Origin: Galeruca laticollis
Taxonomy: Eukaryota > Arthropoda > Insecta > Coleoptera > Chrysomelidae
NCBI GenBank assembly: GCA_963921935.1
Contig: OY998179.1
Location: 59,936,222 to 60,000,221, forward strand
DNA: 64,000 nt
Direction of reading: 5' to 3'
Made by a program: the position numbers and the translations under genes. The notes beneath the pieces are model-generated. The model worked only from the letters and a program-made list of their open reading frames with translations. It ran no database searches and had not been told where the DNA came from. This document shows, piece after piece, positions 35,452 through 46,900 of this stretch; the first letter of the stretch is position 1, and each line of letters opens with the position of its first letter.

Positions 35452-35917
35452 TGTAATGTTTTTCTTATTTATTACAAAGTTTTTATTACGGGTGGGATAA
35501 ATTCATACACACGGTAGGTTCACTTACCTAATTTATTTATCCACTACACTATTCACTAATCATATACACAGTATATTCACTTAAACCCATTAATATAAAC
35601 ACTCCACTAATTTATATTCACTTATTTACTGTTTATCACACGATGTCAAATTATGAACTAAACTAACTCTCCTTGGTCGGTCCTTTATATATTAGTGCCT
35701 TTTTTACTAGATAATTCTAGATTGCGGCTTACACAAAAACAATTGGCTTTCTGGCATTTTCAAGATAAGGCTGGTCACAAAAACAATGTCTAGATAAGAT
35801 AGTCACAATCGTAAACAGTTGTAAGAAATCCCTGCGTATTCGTCATAATTTTAACTTTTATATATGGCTTAAACAGACACGGATTCAGGAACTATACCAG
35901 TGTGCTGTTTCGTAACA
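35452..35917 (-). repeat. 5' LTR of SAP-gag gypsy remnant
   Basis: On the minus strand it runs TGTTACGAAACAGC ... AACATTACA, a canonical TG...CA LTR of about 466 bp. One base later comes a primer-binding-like site, TGGCGTCAGGTGTGGGG (35450-35434), followed by the gag ATG at 35407. No second copy is in the window, so the call rests on termini, PBS and position. Confidence 0.7.
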
Positions 35918-36253
35918 TTAGTTTAAAAAGTGGGCCCTAGCCCCGGTCTCCCCTACACCACTTGAAATTTCCGACATAGCCAAAAATGTCTGTGAAAATT
36001 TGGTTCCGAAGAAATAAAACAAAATCTATGACAAATTATGTAGGCAATTCCCGGACTGGAAATTACAGAAGATATTACATCTATCTCATATAAACTCAAA
36101 TCCTCAACTTTATGGACTCACTATTAATACTAATAATGTATTTTCATTTTTGTTAAAATATTTGAATATGTTGAAATATAATTACCTAGTGTGAAATGAA
36201 TTTTTGCCGTCATTTTATTACTTTTATTGGTCGTAGAAAAAATAGTGTATACA

Positions 36254-36336
36254 ACGATCATGTAATGGCTATTAATACACTCGCACACGATTTACCTCAT
36301 GCTCGTGTATTAATAGCAATCATTACATGATCATTG
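36254..36336. repeat. Short inverted repeat (possible MITE)
   Basis: Arms cgatcatgtaatggctatta and its inverse (taatagcaatcattacatgatc) flank a 20-nt loop. The outer flanks (gtagaaaaaatagtgtat) resemble the ends of the hairpin at 4125-4237. Confidence 0.6.
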
Positions 36337-36362
36337 CATAAAATAATATATTTTTCTCGGTA

Positions 36363-36640
36363 TTTTGTTTTTGTTAGTTGAAATGAAAATTAGAAGGGAT
36401 TTAATTATTTTTTGTATTTCATTTATCTATGATCGATTTTCCTTTTTTTTTTCTATTTATCTTGTTAGATTATTATGATTTTGTTCATCACAATAAAAAT
36501 TAGAACTGATTTGATTGTTTGTATTTCACGTATCTCTAATCGATTTTCGATTTTTTTTCTATTTATTTTGTTAGATTATTATGTTCATTAAAATGAAAAT
36601 CTCAACTGATTTTATTTTTGAATTTTATTTAGATAGTAAA
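36363..36640. repeat. Imperfect tandem repeat, about 2.3 copies of a 115-bp unit
   Basis: The blocks ttctatttat-ttgttagattattatg, aatgaaaattagaa-ctgattt and tatttca-gtatct-tgatcgatttt recur at about 115-bp spacing. Confidence 0.7.
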
Positions 36641-36654
36641 CATGGAAAATTTGC

Positions 36655-36796
36655 GAGACTTTTTCCGAGATCTTTGAGAGAATCTTGTGCGAGATATGAG
36701 GCGATACGAGATTTTTATAGCGATACGAGACTCGAGACGAGATTTTCCACTTTTTATGCGAGACAAGACGAGATTTTTCAAAGTCTCGTCTCATAG
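36655..36796. repeat. Degenerate gagac/cgaga-rich tract
   Basis: Repeated gcgagac, gatacgagat and cgagacgagat motifs, ending in aaagtctcgtctcat. Reads as a decayed relative of the TCTCG satellite at the window start. Confidence 0.55.
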
Positions 36797-37010
36797 GCCA
36801 TACTAGCTGCAATCCATGAATCTAGCTGCAAATTACGTTGGTTTCATACAATTTTCTCCACATTCATTGTACTGTGAAATGTGTCTGTCAAACTAAATAT
36901 CTACATCAGTGACATATGAAAATTTACTTCCTCAAAGAATATGGAAAATTGATATTCAATTATAAGGTATACACGTTATTCGTTATACTATGTAATTGTA
37001 TTTATTTCAG

Positions 37011-37289
37011 GTTTGTAAACTATTACGTAACGTGGCCGTATCCGATACGCTACAGGTATCCGCCAAATTTACTGAAATCAATTTACGAGTATACGGTCCT
37101 CAAGTGATAACAGCTGCAAAATGTTTAGGATCCTCCCCAGGAAGCAAAATTGCCCAAGAAAATCTGGAAGTTTTTGCTGATATGTATCAATGGTTGATTT
37201 CGGATGTGACGACGATGGTCAAAGATGTCATCGACGCGACACAATCGAGACCGGAAAAACAAGTTTATATGTCTCTGCCTAGACCAGGG
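37011..37289 (+). CDS. Internal exon of alpha-catulin-like (vinculin/alpha-catenin superfamily) gene
   Basis: A pyrimidine-rich acceptor (tttatttcag, ending 37010) is followed by exactly 93 codons and a consensus donor (gtgagt at 37290); both ends are phase 0. The translation is conserved-looking, helical and stop-free: LLRNVAVSDTLQVSAKFTEI, LRVYGPQVITAAKCLG, KIAQENLEVFADMYQWLISD, ending VYMSLPRPG. The helix-bundle pattern with A-ENLEVF and the terminal LPRPG match what I recall of alpha-catulin, a cytoskeletal and Rho-signalling scaffold; vinculin or alpha-catenin are less likely. Codon use is clearly less AT-biased than the surroundings. No other exon of this gene was found in the 64 kb, implying introns of more than 25 kb on each side, filled with transposons. 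It is only one exon, so start, stop and isoforms are outside the window. Confidence 0.8.
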
Positions 37290-37547
37290 GTGAGTATTTT
37301 TGATGTTTTTATCAACAAAAGTTTGAAAAGTTGCTGTTTATTACTTACATATTCATTCACCATTCAGTTTACGGCAGACACAACCTTTTGAGCCTGTAGA
37401 GGGTAATATGAAAACTTTTTTTAATTTTATATGAACATGTTTCCTATAAAATCGTGCAAATAGAAGTTTTGGTACATGTAGCCGCTAATAAACATATTTT
37501 TTTAAAGTTTTCATTTTATGATATTCTATCCTCCGTAAGAGTTGGTA
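37290..37547 (+). other. Start of intron after the catulin-like exon
   Basis: Begins with the gtgagt donor. No further coding signal before LINE sequence starts. Confidence 0.6.
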
Positions 37548-38345
37548 CTAGAATGAAGAAGAGCTGGGACGACGTTTTTCTAGCAGCCTCCATTTTCGTA
37601 TATTATCAGCTATCTCTCTCCATTCTTTCACTCCGTTCTTCTTCAAATCCGTTGTGACGGCCTCTAACGACTTCTTCTTCAGCCTGTCCTTTCGCATTTT
37701 GCCCCATCTCTCTCCGAAATGAACTCTACTGGCATGTCTCTCTGCTGCCATTCTGCTTACATGCCCCAGCCTCCTATTCGTTGTACCTTTATATGATGAG
37801 ATATGTCCAGATATCCATAAGCGTCCCTCACTTCTCTCCTAGTTTTTAGCCTCCAAATATTTTTCTGTGGATTTTTCTTTCCAATATTTCTATTTTATTC
37901 TCAGTCTTTTGTGTGAGTATCCTGGATTCACAACAGTACAGTACTATTGGCGTGATTATCGTTCTGTATATTCTTGTCTTTGATTGTTTCGACAGTACTT
38001 TGGATTTCAATAAATTACTGAAGTTCCTACTGTTCTGCTTCCTTTGGAACGCCTTCTATTTATCTCTTCTGTTTCGTCATTCTTATAGTTAATTGTTACG
38101 CCTAGGTAATCAAAACTGTTGACTTTCTCGTATCTATGTATGTCTGCCTATTCTAAAAGTAACCTATTTCTTCCCGTCGATTTTATCTTGTTTCATCTCA
38201 ATATATTTTCTTTGTGTTTATTATAAGGTCATAAATGTCTTCGCTATATATCCAAATTTATTAAGTCCTAGCTCCTTTTTTGATCTAGTAATGAAAATGA
38301 CATCATCATCAAATGCAATTATGTTTACTATAGTATATCATTCCT
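37548..38345 (-). pseudogene. LINE RT C-terminal fragment (RTE/Jockey-like)
   Basis: Minus-strand pieces: an RT active-site block FDDDVIFITRSK near 38315 (the usual YADD box is altered to FDDD), connecting RT text with stops, and a C-terminus VHFGERWGKMRKDRLKKK ... LKKNGVKEWREIA (37560-37740), which is typical of the end of endonuclease-RT LINE proteins. It breaks at 38345, next to a repeat unit whose other copy abuts the upstream half of a similar LINE at 59.4-60.4 kb. Confidence 0.65.
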
Positions 38346-38362
38346 GCATTATGAAGTCCTAG

Positions 38363-38646
38363 ATAGAAACGGGATAACTTTTACTATTTTCCTCTTCGAT
38401 TTAGGTCACTGGAGGTATCTATCTATTCGAGAATTATATTAACAATAAAACAAATTCAATAAAATAATATTCAAAACGGTTACACGAATCAAAATTAAAA
38501 GGGATTATATTAAAAACACATTTGTGACCACGTAATGTTCGGAATGAGACTAAAGAAAAATACTCTGCTCTTCACAACGTCACTGTCAATTGAATTGAAA
38601 AATTTTCTTTATGCTAAGTCTAAACACTTGAGACTATATACATGTT
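38363..38646. repeat. Roughly 285-bp repeat unit, copy A (uninterrupted)
   Basis: Matches 57313-57387 joined to 59125-59363. Starts tagaaacgggataactttta and ends acttgagactatatacatgtt. No coding capacity; nature unknown. It carries the empty TA site (attata|ttaaca near 38440) of the mariner-like element in copy B. Confidence 0.85.
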
Positions 38647-38741
38647 GTTGTTCGTTTTAGTTATTGGCCTTAGTCGTGGACTAATTGGCCAGCGCTGTAT
38701 TTTTTGTTAGTACTATATCTAATACAGTATAATACATATTT

Positions 38742-38743
<2 letters not shown>

Positions 38744-38773
<30 letters not shown>
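38744..38773. repeat. (AT)n microsatellite
   Basis: Short AT dinucleotide run within a longer AT-rich stretch. Confidence 0.9.
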
Positions 38774-38859
38774 CATATTTTTTTATACATATATATGTTT
38801 TTTTTAAATAAACAACCATTTCTTATAATATAACTAAGTTAATCTATTATAGGGTGGGA

Positions 38860-39007
38860 TAATATTTTTCTTCTTTTTTTTATTTCTTCTTTTTTTTTAA
38901 TTTTTATATTTCTTTTTTTTATATTTTTTTATTATTATATTTTAATATTTTTTTTATTTATTATTTTATTTTTTGTATTTTTTTTATTTTCTCTTTTTTT
39001 CATTTTT
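38860..39007. repeat. T-rich low-complexity tract
   Basis: About 150 nt of T runs broken by single A, C or G. On the minus strand this is an A-rich run directly 3' of the LINE fragment at 39008, so it is probably that LINE's expanded 3' tail. Confidence 0.7.
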
Positions 39008-39990
39008 TCATATATCTATTTTCATTTTTTTCAAATGTTGGTAAACTACATAATATACAATATCATTCCTTGTACTCAAAATACTGTCTAAATTGGTGGG
39101 TAGGTCTATCCCATTTTGTCGCAGTTGGTGTAGGAATTCTTCAATCTCTCGATGGAAGTATTGGCAACCCAAAATTTTGTGTTGCAATGTTCCAAGTTCT
39201 CCACATGAGCAATCTGGTGAATCCGCCAATCCTATTTTATATAAATATTCTGGATATCGTCCATGTCCGCACCTAATTCTGTTCAATGTTTTTATAAACT
39301 GCCGATTGGTAGTGTTGTGAAACCAGGTGTTTCTAGATATTTTGGTTGTATATTTCTAAAACGCAAACTTATAGCTTATTTCATCCATACCTTTGACTGA
39401 CTGACTTTAAGTTTTTCATTGTTATAGTTTATTGTTTATAGCAGTAATATTTGGCATATCTGTATGAAGGTAACATGTTGGCACATTAATTTCTAATAAT
39501 GTGTAGTCCACATTGTAACAAGGAAGAACATCACTTATATACATATTTTCTTCAAATTGCCTTAGGAAACAATAACTTGTTGTGAGGAGGGGTTACATTT
39601 TCCTTCTCCAATAAGGAACATTCAATAGTGAGGATAGTTCGTGCATCTGTTCATGTCTATTTTGGGCTATAAGTTTGGATACCATCACTCAAGTATTTTC
39701 TTCGTAAGTACAAAGGAGACTCCGCAGCTTCGACTTCTAGGACATTTAGTGGTCTACTCTTTAAGACTCCCAGACATAAACGTAGACATTTGTTTTTAAT
39801 TAATTCCACTTTTCCCAATTTATTCATTGTTGAGTTTCCGTATACAACCGAACCATAGTCCAAGATTGAAGGTACATTATTCAGTTGAAATTTTATCGTG
39901 CGCCGAAGGTCATCCTGGTCAGCAAAAAGTCCGGTTACAAAATCATTTTTTTGCAGTAAGTAGTTTCAATGTCATGAAAGTCACTAGGTC
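39008..39990 (-). pseudogene. I/Jockey-like LINE 3' fragment
   Basis: Minus strand. The RT thumb region is MDYGSVVYGNSTMNKLGKVE ... NKCLRLCLGVL and PLYLRRKYLSDG (39657-39863). After several stops, a C-terminal finger follows, RCGHGRYPEYLY ... DCSCGELGTLQHKILGC (39130-39286), the Cys-rich end of I/R1/Jockey-type ORF2. It is more diverged than the LINE at 24-30 kb and 5'-truncated. Confidence 0.65.
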
Positions 39991-40589
39991 AAGGTTTTAT
40001 ATTTTAGTAAGGAGACGCTAGATTTTTTTTCAATAAGAAAACCCCGGTCACTTTCCACTGACGAAATCATCTTCGTTGTCCTTACCGGGCGCTAACTGGA
40101 AGAGAGGGTGAATATATTAAGGAACCCTAGCTATTTTTCCACGCGCCGGACAAATAACATTGTTATTGTATTACGCTTTCATCGTATACCGTAGGCATCG
40201 AAAGTGTACCCTAGAGTTAATTCATCCTTTTTGTTGTTAACCTTGTTTTCATTGTTCGTAATATAGACCTATATATATATGTTATCTACCTAGTCTGTTT
40301 TCTGTACCCCCAACAAATCCCTTCCCAGACACAGGTGGACTGGACCCCGGGGACGTACAGGCAGCTGGACGACACGACGAACCTTATCGCTCAGGCTTGG
40401 CACATCGTTTAAGCCCTAGGGGCCCACGATACCCTCCCGCTCGAGCCAGGAAACTACCCTCCCCCGAGGTTCTTCAACAGGGGATTTCCGGCTCTATAGT
40501 GCCCTACGGCACTGGTAACAGCAAACGTTGCAAAAACAAAGGTGAACAAATAATCAAAACAACCGGCAGTTGTTACAAGAGGTAGACTT
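39991..40589. other. Noncoding stretch with a GC-rich island
   Basis: 40310-40530 is strikingly GC-rich (ccccggggacgtac, ctaggggcccacg) against an AT-rich background. A 62-codon frame (40397-40585, Pro/Arg-rich) crosses it but has no recognised domain. Possibly the 5' UTR or ORF1 of an unrelated retroelement. Confidence 0.4.
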
Positions 40590-40748
40590 TTATACGAAAA
40601 ATTCATGAAGCTCCTTGAGTTGATTCTTAGCCCCAAGAAAGTTTATGGCGTTGTCACTGAATGTTGCAATGAAGACATCAGCTAAAAGGCTGAAAACTAG
40701 TTCCATGTGAACGGCGTTAGTGGCCATGCAAACAAACAAAGCTATATA
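40590..40748 (-). pseudogene. BEL/Pao integrase core scrap
   Basis: One open frame on the minus strand reads YIALFVCMATNAVHMELVF, the strand-helix region after the first catalytic Asp of BEL/Pao integrases. It then jumps to FSDNAINFLGAKNQLKEL, the second-Asp region (usually SDNGTNFVGA). The roughly 20-30 residues normally between them are deleted in frame. It lies just left of the TA tract holding the gypsy element, on the same strand as, and downstream of, the BEL gag-pol at 52.2-56.7 kb. Confidence 0.75.
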
Positions 40749-40749
40749 G

Positions 40750-40750
<1 letters not shown>

Positions 40751-40822
<72 letters not shown>
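40751..40822. repeat. (TA)n microsatellite, left flank of gypsy element 3
   Basis: About 36 TA units ending at the LTR. The right flank of the element (from 51685) continues as TA repeat, so the element sits inside a microsatellite. Confidence 0.97.
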
Positions 40823-40827
<5 letters not shown>

Positions 40828-43405
40828 TTGGATTGATTATATTTTATTTTTATAATGCCCCACTTTGGGGTTAGTTAAGTTATATGTGATTTAACTTTTA
40901 CCTTTACGTTCTATATATATGTCTTGTACGTTGTGGTACAGTTAAATATGTGTGTAATGATTTGATTTTTTCTTTAAGTACTCTATATTGATTAATATAC
41001 TTTATACAAGTTGAATATGATTGGACTTTAAGTATTAATATATATCAATGTATGATTTGAATATATGGATATGTGAATATGAAATGGTATTATATTTATT
41101 GCAAATTTTAAACTTTTTATACTATTGTTGGGTTCGCCAAATTACATATTTTTTATTCAATGCTTCCTTTTATTTATTATGCTATTTATGAACATGTAGT
41201 TTATTTAATTCATATGTTTTCTTACCTCGGCTGCTCTTATTCGTTTACGACTCTTAAAATCAGTAGGGTTCTGGGCATATTATGATAATAAAATCAACCT
41301 TGCTTATTAATGTGATATATTTATGTGACTGATAAAAATTGTGAAATAAAACTTTTGAAACAAACAAAAAATTGATTCATATACAAACTATTTGTTACAG
41401 CTTATTATACAGTTAGACTGATGAAACTATTTATTAATAAAATAAATGATTAACCTTTTGTTCTACCAATTCTTACGTTATACATAAATAATGAGTTATT
41501 TTATATATATCTAAATCTCCACTTTGAATATGACTTTCTTTATATTCCAAAAAAATTATACCTTTCTTTTTAACCACGACTTTTTCTGGCTCATTTGCAT
41601 AACTTGGTCGAAATCTTGTGAGCGTTGAAATTCTTAGAAATTTGCAAACACCTGCTCTTTCTAACTTTGCTTCTATGTTAAACAAAAAACTTTTTAAAGT
41701 GTTTCCTTTTTTTTAATTAAGAGGATTTATGAAATGATTTAAAATGTTAAATTTTAGTTTTCTTCGGGAGATGAACTTGGAAACATATTTGATATTTTAT
41801 CGATTCAAAATTTACGGTTTTAAATATTATTTTACTGTATGGTAATAATTGTGTATTGATATAAACTGGAATTAGTTGTGGTCTGTTACTAGTGGAAATT
41901 TTTATATATATTTTTGGTGAAGTTCGACATGAAAGAAATTATACATTTATCTACACTTTATAATGGTAAGTTTTAATATTACTTTTCTCTGGTATATTAT
42001 ATTCATGTAAAGATAACAGAACTTCAAACCAGGTATATGAGCTCTTAAAATTTTTATATCACTTGAAATTATTATTTTATAATTATTATTTATACGTTCT
42101 TATTTGAAAGTTTCATTTATTTGGTACCAAATATATTTAATAAACACACAACCGACCTTTTGTTCCTTTTTCTTGAAATGATGCTACATCGGAGGAGACG
42201 CTCCCAATAGATTTTCCCGCCTTTGATGTTGAATGCCTTTGCTTTTCATTATCTGGGTGATAATTTTCTTCCTCTGCTACTTGTAGTCTCACAAAAGTTT
42301 GTTACACTTGATTTACTTTACAATTGATTAGATTTATATTGATTTTTATACTTTTCCTTTGACTAATTATAACTTTGTTACATTAAATAAAACTAGGATA
42401 ACTTTATTAGTGTTACCTATCTGACCACTGACTCTCAACTACCAATTTCCCGCATTTTACATCGAACACAACCCTTTTTATCGTCTGTCACCGGAAGTGG
42501 TTTTTGTTCTCGAAAGTTCGATTGAAAATTTCACCTGTCACTTTGTTTATTGTTGTTTTTATTGTTTTTCTGACTTAAACTTATTGCAAACTATAGTTTT
42601 TTATACCTAATATACTTATTGTCATTGACTTATTTACTCACACCTTATTATTATTGTCTTTTTCCATATCACTGTTTATTTGCGCTGTTTTGATTGGTCA
42701 ATGCAATTTCATTAATTCTACGTTTTCTACAATCTACATATTTACTTATTATACATATATACAATTCATTTCTCATTATGTTTGATATTATTACACCTAT
42801 ATACATAAACTATGTCGGTAAGCATTTATTTCATTATTGTTTTTCACATTCAAAATAATTTATGTTGGTATAATTTGTCTCAACTGTTCTATTTTGGTAT
42901 AAACTTGACCTTGCCCATATTACAGATTCCTACTTATTATAATATTTCCTATACCTACTTTTATGATTAATTATTAACTAAATATCTTATTATATATATT
43001 TTATTACTTCTAAATGTCTTTTTATTGTTTAATCATTATAGTTTTAGTTACATTTTTTAGAAGTTTCTATTTATTTTTCAAATATAAACAGATGCTCTGG
43101 GTGTCTAAGATTCCATGCAGCGTTATATTATTTCTTGATCTGCGTTTACTTATGAGGTTCTGTCTAAGGTTGTTTTTATTAAGTTGAAGAATTAATTTTT
43201 ACAACTGTTTTTCTGATGTTTGTTTATGATTTCTTTTTATATTTATTTACTATCTTTTTGATTATACCCATTGGTCGTACTTAGTTATATTGTTATACGA
43301 GGTATTTTATTATTTTGATACATCATTTTTAAAAATTATTTTTATTGACAAAATTTTAATTTTATATCCTTTATCAGGATTCTGTATATGTTCTATTTAC
43401 AACAA
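40823..43405 (-). repeat. 3' LTR of gypsy element 3
   Basis: On the element strand it begins TTGTTGTAAATAG and ends CCAATTTAA, not the usual TG...CA. It includes a conserved 70-codon frame (41473-41685) also present in the other LTR with a few substitutions; no known domain, probably fortuitous. Confidence 0.93.
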
Positions 43406-43960
43406 CATTCCCAAAATTTGTTTTCATGATTTATTTTAAATATAAAAGAAATGAGAAAACCAAATTTTATCCATTTAATTATTTATCATAGTATTTTTCT
43501 TTTTTATCTTTGTTATTTATAATCCTATATCAATATCTTAATTATGATCTGTCTTACTTTTATATCTTTTCATATCATTCATCTTTCATCAATATTATTT
43601 CATATTCACTTCTTCATTTCATGTCTCATTAATAATATTCATCATTTTTAATTAATATATTTTATATACTTTTCCATCTTATTCTTTCTTCCTATCCTCA
43701 TAATTAAATTATTATACAATCTTATAATAACCCTTCGTCTACATGCACTATAATAAATTTGAAATTATATTTATCATTTGACTTTCTAATTTTTGGGATT
43801 ATGATCATTGTGATAGTTAAACTTTTGGATACTTTGAAATTTGTGTGTGTCCCTCATCTCTTTAGTTTGATTTTAATTATTAGGTCTGTTATCATCAATT
43901 CTTTAGTATTAATAATGTCTATTATATTGTCAGTTAATGTCTGTTAGTATTTGTCATAAT
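43406..43960 (-). other. Spacer between pol and 3' LTR of element 3
   Basis: Very AT-rich, no env. The sequence next to the LTR (acaaattttgggaatg on the element strand) is only weakly purine-rich as a polypurine tract. Confidence 0.55.
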
Positions 43961-46900
43961 TTAATTACAAAATCTATATAAATTACTGATATGAAATACT
44001 CCTCTCGTTCTATTACTGATAGGATCTTTTAAAACATAGCTATTCACTCCATTTTCATTGTCGATTACATATGGACCTTCGAATGGTAATTGTAGTTTCG
44101 CACATTTGTTTTCCTTTCTATTTGATACCTTTAATACTTTTACTATCACTAAATCTCCTTTTTTGAATGTAATTCCTTTCTTGATATTCTTCAATTTTCT
44201 CTGTACAAATTTTTCTCCTGTTTTCCTTAATTTTATATTAACCTTCTCGATCAGATTATCGTAATCTTCAATAATTTTAGGTATCCATGGACGATCTGGT
44301 AATATTTGTTTCATCAAATATATGGGTGAAACTTCTGTGACTGTGTTCGGTATCCCGTTCATATATTCTTCTATCAGTGGAAGCTGTTGTTCCCATTGTC
44401 CATGATGGCTGCTCGTTAAAATCCTTAGGTATTTTATCACCTCCCTAATGTATCGTTCCGATGGATTGGCACACGGATGTCTTACACTGGTATAAATGGG
44501 ATTTACTTTAGATTTTCTTAACCAATTTTGTATTCTTTGGTTATTTAAATATGTGGCATTATCCATAATACAATTTTCCGGTATTCCTATTTCTAAGAAA
44601 TAATTAGTTAAGCATTTTTGAACTATTTTAGTGTTTGTTTTCTTAGTTGGATACAATTTTATGTATTTGGAAAAGTTATCTAGAACTACTAAAATATGTA
44701 CATTATCATTTATTTCGCTAGGAATTAAATTTGACATAAAATCAATCGATATAATTTCCAAAGGTTTCGTTACTTTTATAAATTTTGGTATGTTTTGATT
44801 TTGTATGTTTTTCTCCTTCGCCAATTGACAGATTTCACATGTTCGTGTTATATTTTTCGCAATAGCTAGATCTCCTTTTGCTATATAATTCTCTCTGAAA
44901 ATTAGCCACATTTTTCTACTCCCTGTATGTCCATATTTCTGATGTATTTCTTGTAAAATTTTCTCCGCCAATTCCTCTGTGATTAAATATAATTCTACTT
45001 CATTGACTATTTTATAATAGATGTTATCCTCCTTTTGAGCTCTTTCCTTTTCTTTTTGATTTAATTTCTTTTGATCCTCTATTATGTTATTAATTGAAAA
45101 TATACCTTCTATTTCTTTTATTATGTTCACACCTATTTTAATTTGTCTGTTATCATTTCTTGATTTATCTTCCATTCTTGTGATGGCATCTGTAACTACA
45201 TTTAATTTTCCTGGTACATACTTTATTGTGAAATCGTATTCTTGCATAAGCAATGCCCATCGATGTATTCTGTTGTTGCCGTATTTATTATTTAAAATTG
45301 ATGTCAATGCTTGATTATCACTTTCTATTGTGAAATGGTTTCCTAGCAAATAGAATCTCAATTTCTTTATTGCGAAAATAATACTGGCAAGTTCCAGCTC
45401 ACTTACACTGTAGTTTTTCTCACTCTTTTTAGTTGTTCTAGATACAAAACAAATAGGCACCTCTCCTTGTTCTTGTTCCTGGACTAATACTCCAGCTAAT
45501 CTGTTCACTAATGCGTCCGTTCTCAGAATAAATGGAATTTCATAAATAGGGTGATAAATTTTCAAACTTTCCACAAATTGTTCTTTAATATCCTGGAAAG
45601 CCTTTTCCCTCTCTTCATTCCATTGCCATTTAACATTTTTCCTCAATAACTCTATTAATGGAATTTCTTTGTTGCTTAAATCAGGAATCATTCGTTTGTA
45701 ATAGTTCAGCATTCCCAGGAAACCTCGTAAATTTTTTAAATTCTTCGGTCTTGCATATTCTTGAATTATTTTTATTCTTTGTGGATCTAATTGTATAATA
45801 TTTTGATTGATTTTATATCCCAAATATATTATCTCTTTTTTATAAAATTCACATTTTTCTTTGTTTAATTTTAATCCTGCAGAATCCAATGCCTTTAAAA
45901 TTATTTCAATATGCAATTTATGTTGTTGTATATTTTTAGAAAAAATTAATATGTCATCCACATAATGCAATACAAATGACTCATATTTATTTAATATTTT
46001 ATTCAATGCCCTTACTAATGAACTACATGCACTTTGTACACCAAATGGCACAACACAAAATCTATAAATTTCCCCGTCTATGGAGAAAGCTGTATAATCT
46101 CTACTTTCCTCCTTCAATGGAATTAGCCAAAAACAATGTTTTAAATCTAATCTTGAAAATATTGACGTTTTTGTTATCCGTCCTAAAATTGATTCGACTG
46201 ACATAGGTGCTTCATATTGGGGTTTTGAAAATTTATTGATATTTCTTGCGTCTAAGCAAAGTCTTAATTCTCCATTTTTCTTAACTACTACAACAATAGG
46301 ATTTATGTATTGTGAATTACTTCTTTCTATTATTTTATTTTCTAAGAGTTCTTTTATACATTTTCTTACTTGATCTTTATGTTTATAAGGGATGGGATAT
46401 GTTTTTGCTTTGAAATTTTTAATATCTTCATTCACTTCTATTTTATGTACATAATCTTTCGCAATTCTATTCTCCTTTGAAAATAAATTATTATATTTAT
46501 TCATTAAATTTATTATTTCTTCTTTCCTATCATCAGGACAATCAATTATAATTTCATTTTCTTCTTCTTCTTCATATTCATATTCATTATCTCCTTTTTC
46601 CTTGTACATATTACTAACTCTTCTTACTTCTTCCTTTAATACTATTATTTCAAAGTTAATCCACGTTCCATCCATTCTTAATTTTCTTTCTTCTAAATTT
46701 ATTATAGTTTTATGTTTTTCTAATTCATCACATCCTATTATTATTTCAGTTTCAATATTTGGAGCTATTAATACTTGTAAATTGAATTCCTTTCCCCCAA
46801 TATTCACATTTATGTTCATTGATCTATTGATTTCACATAATTTCTTGCAATTAGCACCAATTAAATTAATTTTTGGAATTTTAATAATATTATTCATTTG

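Larger units (their letters stand above)
35918..37010. other. Intronic/noncoding DNA before host exon
   Basis: No gene. Holds a hairpin (36254-36336), a roughly 115-bp tandem repeat (36363-36640) and a degenerate gagac-rich stretch (36655-36796), then unique sequence ending in the splice acceptor. Confidence 0.6.

Noticed and set aside
36996..37010. ATG just upstream of the host exon as a translation start
   Set aside because: It overlaps the polypyrimidine tract and AG acceptor; the reading makes better sense as an internal exon starting at 37011.
37290..37391. Extension of the exon ORF past 37289
   Set aside because: A consensus gtgagt donor sits at 37290 and the downstream residues look non-conserved.
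41473..41685. 70-codon ORF in the element-3 LTR, repeated at 49752-49964
   Set aside because: Its conservation is explained by LTR duplication; no domain, and substitutions change residues freely.
43759..43947. Hydrophobic 62-codon ORF between pol and the LTR, considered as env or a membrane protein
   Set aside because: On the opposite strand to the element, in AT-rich sequence, with no signal peptide or fusion-peptide pattern.
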